Below, piece by piece: positions 16,334 to 17,605 of a DNA stretch of 17,605 nucleotides (within the stretch, counting starts at the first letter, position 1; each line of letters begins with the position of its first letter). Source of the stretch: Prevotellaceae bacterium UBA1743 (lineage in GTDB: Bacteria; Bacteroidota; Bacteroidia; Bacteroidales; Bacteroidaceae); the NCBI GenBank assembly GCA_002314945.1, contig DCHV01000056.1:55038-72642 (forward strand), read 5' to 3'. Under the pieces are notes generated by a model, which made no database searches, had not been told where the DNA came from, and saw only the letters and a program-made list of their open reading frames with translations. The position numbers and the translations under genes are program-made.

Positions 16334-16377
16334 TGTGTATGTCCCTTTTTAGGTGAAATTATTGAAATTATTGAAAT
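16334..16377. repeat. 44-bp dispersed direct repeat, copy B, across the fic stop codon
   Basis: This matches 9456-9499 at 43 of 44 positions, same orientation. The fic stop (16368-16370) sits 34 bases into the repeat, exactly as the primase stop does in copy A. Between the fic stop and the next gene's start it fills most of the 50-nt spacer. Confidence 0.92.
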
Positions 16378-17408
16378 TCTTTGACCACTTCCCAGTACCC
16401 GCCCTTTGCAGGGCCTACGTGACGGATGATGCCTGCCTCCTGCATACGTTTGATGTGCTTGGAGAGGGCACTGCGGTTTATGCCGAGCGCTGTTGCCATC
16501 TGTGTGGTGGTGATGGAGGGTGTGGAAGAGATAAGCTGAATGATGTTGTCCCGAGTTTTCTGTCCACCTTTTCTGTCCACCTTTTTGGCTTTCTGTCCAC
16601 CTTTTCTGTCTTCTTCGCCCGTTGACTCTTCATAGAGAGCAATGTCGTGTCTGAGGTGCTCACAATGAAGGTGAGCCATGCGGTCGAGGAAGATATGGAT
16701 GTCCTCTGCTTCGCGAGTGTCTATCAATGCCTGGATGTACTCTGCCTTGTCCTGTTTCAGCACTTTGGTGGGGAGTAGGTCATACTCCATCTGGAGGAGA
16801 TTCATCAGCAAGCGACTGGTGCGGCCGTTTCCGTCTGCCCAGGGGTGTATGGTGACGAGCTGATAGTGTGCCCAGAAACTCAGGTCATAGACGGCAGCTA
16901 TGTCCGTCGCATCAAGATGTTTGCGTCGCTCATTCAGTTCCCTGCAGAATGCTTCGAGCTTCTGAGGCACTTTCAGATAGCTCATATACGAATGCCCTCC
17001 GATACCTGCCGTGACATTCAACCTGCGCAACTCTCCCTTTGATGCATCGAAGGTGCCGCCAGGTGAGTTGTACTGGCTTCCCGTGCGAGCCATCACCTTT
17101 GCAGCAAGCGACACAAGTGACTCGACGGTGATATCCTCATGACGCTTTATCCAGAGGCGACCATAGTCGTATGCTGCCTTCAGGTCAAGGTTCATATTCT
17201 GCTCAACGATGGTGCGTTTGTTGCTGGTGATGCCTTCGTCAAACAGAAGCTGAGCCTCCACCTCTGTCACGGTACTTCCCTCGATGGCGGTGCTGTGGGT
17301 GATGATGGAGTAGAGATAGAACTTGTCGTAATCTATCTGATCTGCCATCCCAAGCTCCTGATGCTGTTGCAGCAGATTGAGCAATATGTCTTTATTCTCT
17401 TGTGTCAT
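16368..17408 (-). CDS. Fic family protein, class II, with C-terminal winged helix
   Basis: Fic enzymes transfer AMP (or other nucleotide parts) to protein side chains. This one has 346 residues. The Fic motif HPWADGNGRTSR at 188-199 keeps catalytic H188 and the phosphate-binding GNGR; the usual Phe is Trp (W190). An N-terminal inhibitory-helix motif, S39-x3-E43-G44, matches the (S/T)xxxE(G/N) consensus of class II self-inhibited Fic proteins. After a linker with the DRKGGQK heptad twice (267-273 and 278-284), a helix-turn-helix at about 287-340 (TQMATALGINRSALSKHIKR) suggests DNA binding and possibly self-regulation. It is the first gene of the probable four-gene unit. Confidence 0.94.
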   Translation of the reverse strand: MTQENKDILLNLLQQHQELGMADQIDYDKFYLYSIITHSTAIEGSTVTEVEAQLLFDEGITSNKRTIVEQNMNLDLKAAYDYGRLWIKRHEDITVESLVSLAAKVMARTGSQYNSPGGTFDASKGELRRLNVTAGIGGHSYMSYLKVPQKLEAFCRELNERRKHLDATDIAAVYDLSFWAHYQLVTIHPWADGNGRTSRLLMNLLQMEYDLLPTKVLKQDKAEYIQALIDTREAEDIHIFLDRMAHLHCEHLRHDIALYEESTGEEDRKGGQKAKKVDRKGGQKTRDNIIQLISSTPSITTTQMATALGINRSALSKHIKRMQEAGIIRHVGPAKGGYWEVVKEFQ

Positions 17409-17480
17409 TGTCTCAGTTTCTTTATTGGAAGAATCAGCGGAACATGTCCTTGAATGACCTTCTATCCACTATTCCGACCA

Positions 17481-17512
17481 CAAAGCTACGAAGAAGATTC
17501 CAATATGCCAAC
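17481..17512 (-). promoter_or_regulatory. Bacteroidetes-type promoter for the fic unit
   Basis: On the minus strand, TAGCTTTG (17481-17488) is a perfect TAnnTTTG, with GTTG (17509-17512) as a -33-like element 20 bp away. The -7 box is 72 nt before the fic start. Nothing else is seen in 17513-17605. Confidence 0.6.
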
Positions 17513-17605
17513 TAAAAACCTAACAAAAATCCTGACTGAAGAACTTGCTGTTATTGAAATTCTATAGTGCAGAATGTATTGGCGTGTTCTATAAATTCGA
17601 TTTTA

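Noticed and set aside
16368..17563. 13-bp direct repeat TTATTGAAATTCT at both ends of fic (16368-16380 and 17551-17563)
   Set aside because: Short and A+T-rich, so chance is a fair explanation; not listed as a mobile cassette.

Overview
The window looks like the chromosome of a gut-type Bacteroidales bacterium (Bacteroides/Prevotella relatives; genus not resolved). Three things point there. The arginine genes are the Bacteroidetes set that works on N-succinylated intermediates. The visible promoters carry the Bacteroidetes -7 box TAnnTTTG. The accessory genes are Bacteroidetes families: BT4734-like primase, four-helix-bundle suffix protein and DUF4874/DUF4832 protein.

Region 1 (1-130) is the body of a tRNA-Phe(GAA) gene cut by the left edge, followed by an intrinsic terminator. 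Region 2 (131-7776, all minus strand) is one tightly packed operon: argR, GNAT acyltransferase, argG, argC, argD, proC, argF' (succinylornithine carbamoyltransferase), then a secreted DUF4874/DUF4832 protein. Neighbouring genes overlap by 1-4 nt or are 9-28 nt apart. Together they cover glutamate N-acylation, reduction, transamination, carbamoylation and argininosuccinate synthesis, plus the last step of proline synthesis. argB, argH and the deacylase are not in the window. The argR promoter is overlaid by ARG-box-like palindromes spaced two helical turns apart, so ArgR probably controls itself and the whole operon.

Region 3 (7888-9433, plus strand) has an unknown membrane-anchored protein and a four-helix-bundle suffix protein with a zinc ribbon. 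The latter gene is bracketed on both sides by arrays of the same 8-bp repeat.

Region 4 (9456-17512, all minus strand) is accessory DNA. A promoter at 13263-13292 starts a unit of unknown 125-aa protein, sigma-70-like factor, unknown 118-aa protein and BT4734-like primase/DUF3987 helicase; a 7-bp repeat array lies between the sigma gene and the 118-aa gene. Farther right, a promoter at 17481-17512 starts a probable four-gene unit: self-inhibited Fic protein with a winged helix, two unrecognised overlapping genes, and RhuM, ending at a strong terminator. Direct repeats of 44 bp (43 identical) cover the stop codons of both the primase and fic genes at the same offset and bracket about 6.9 kb. 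The Fic-X-Y-RhuM unit is the best candidate here for an undescribed system.
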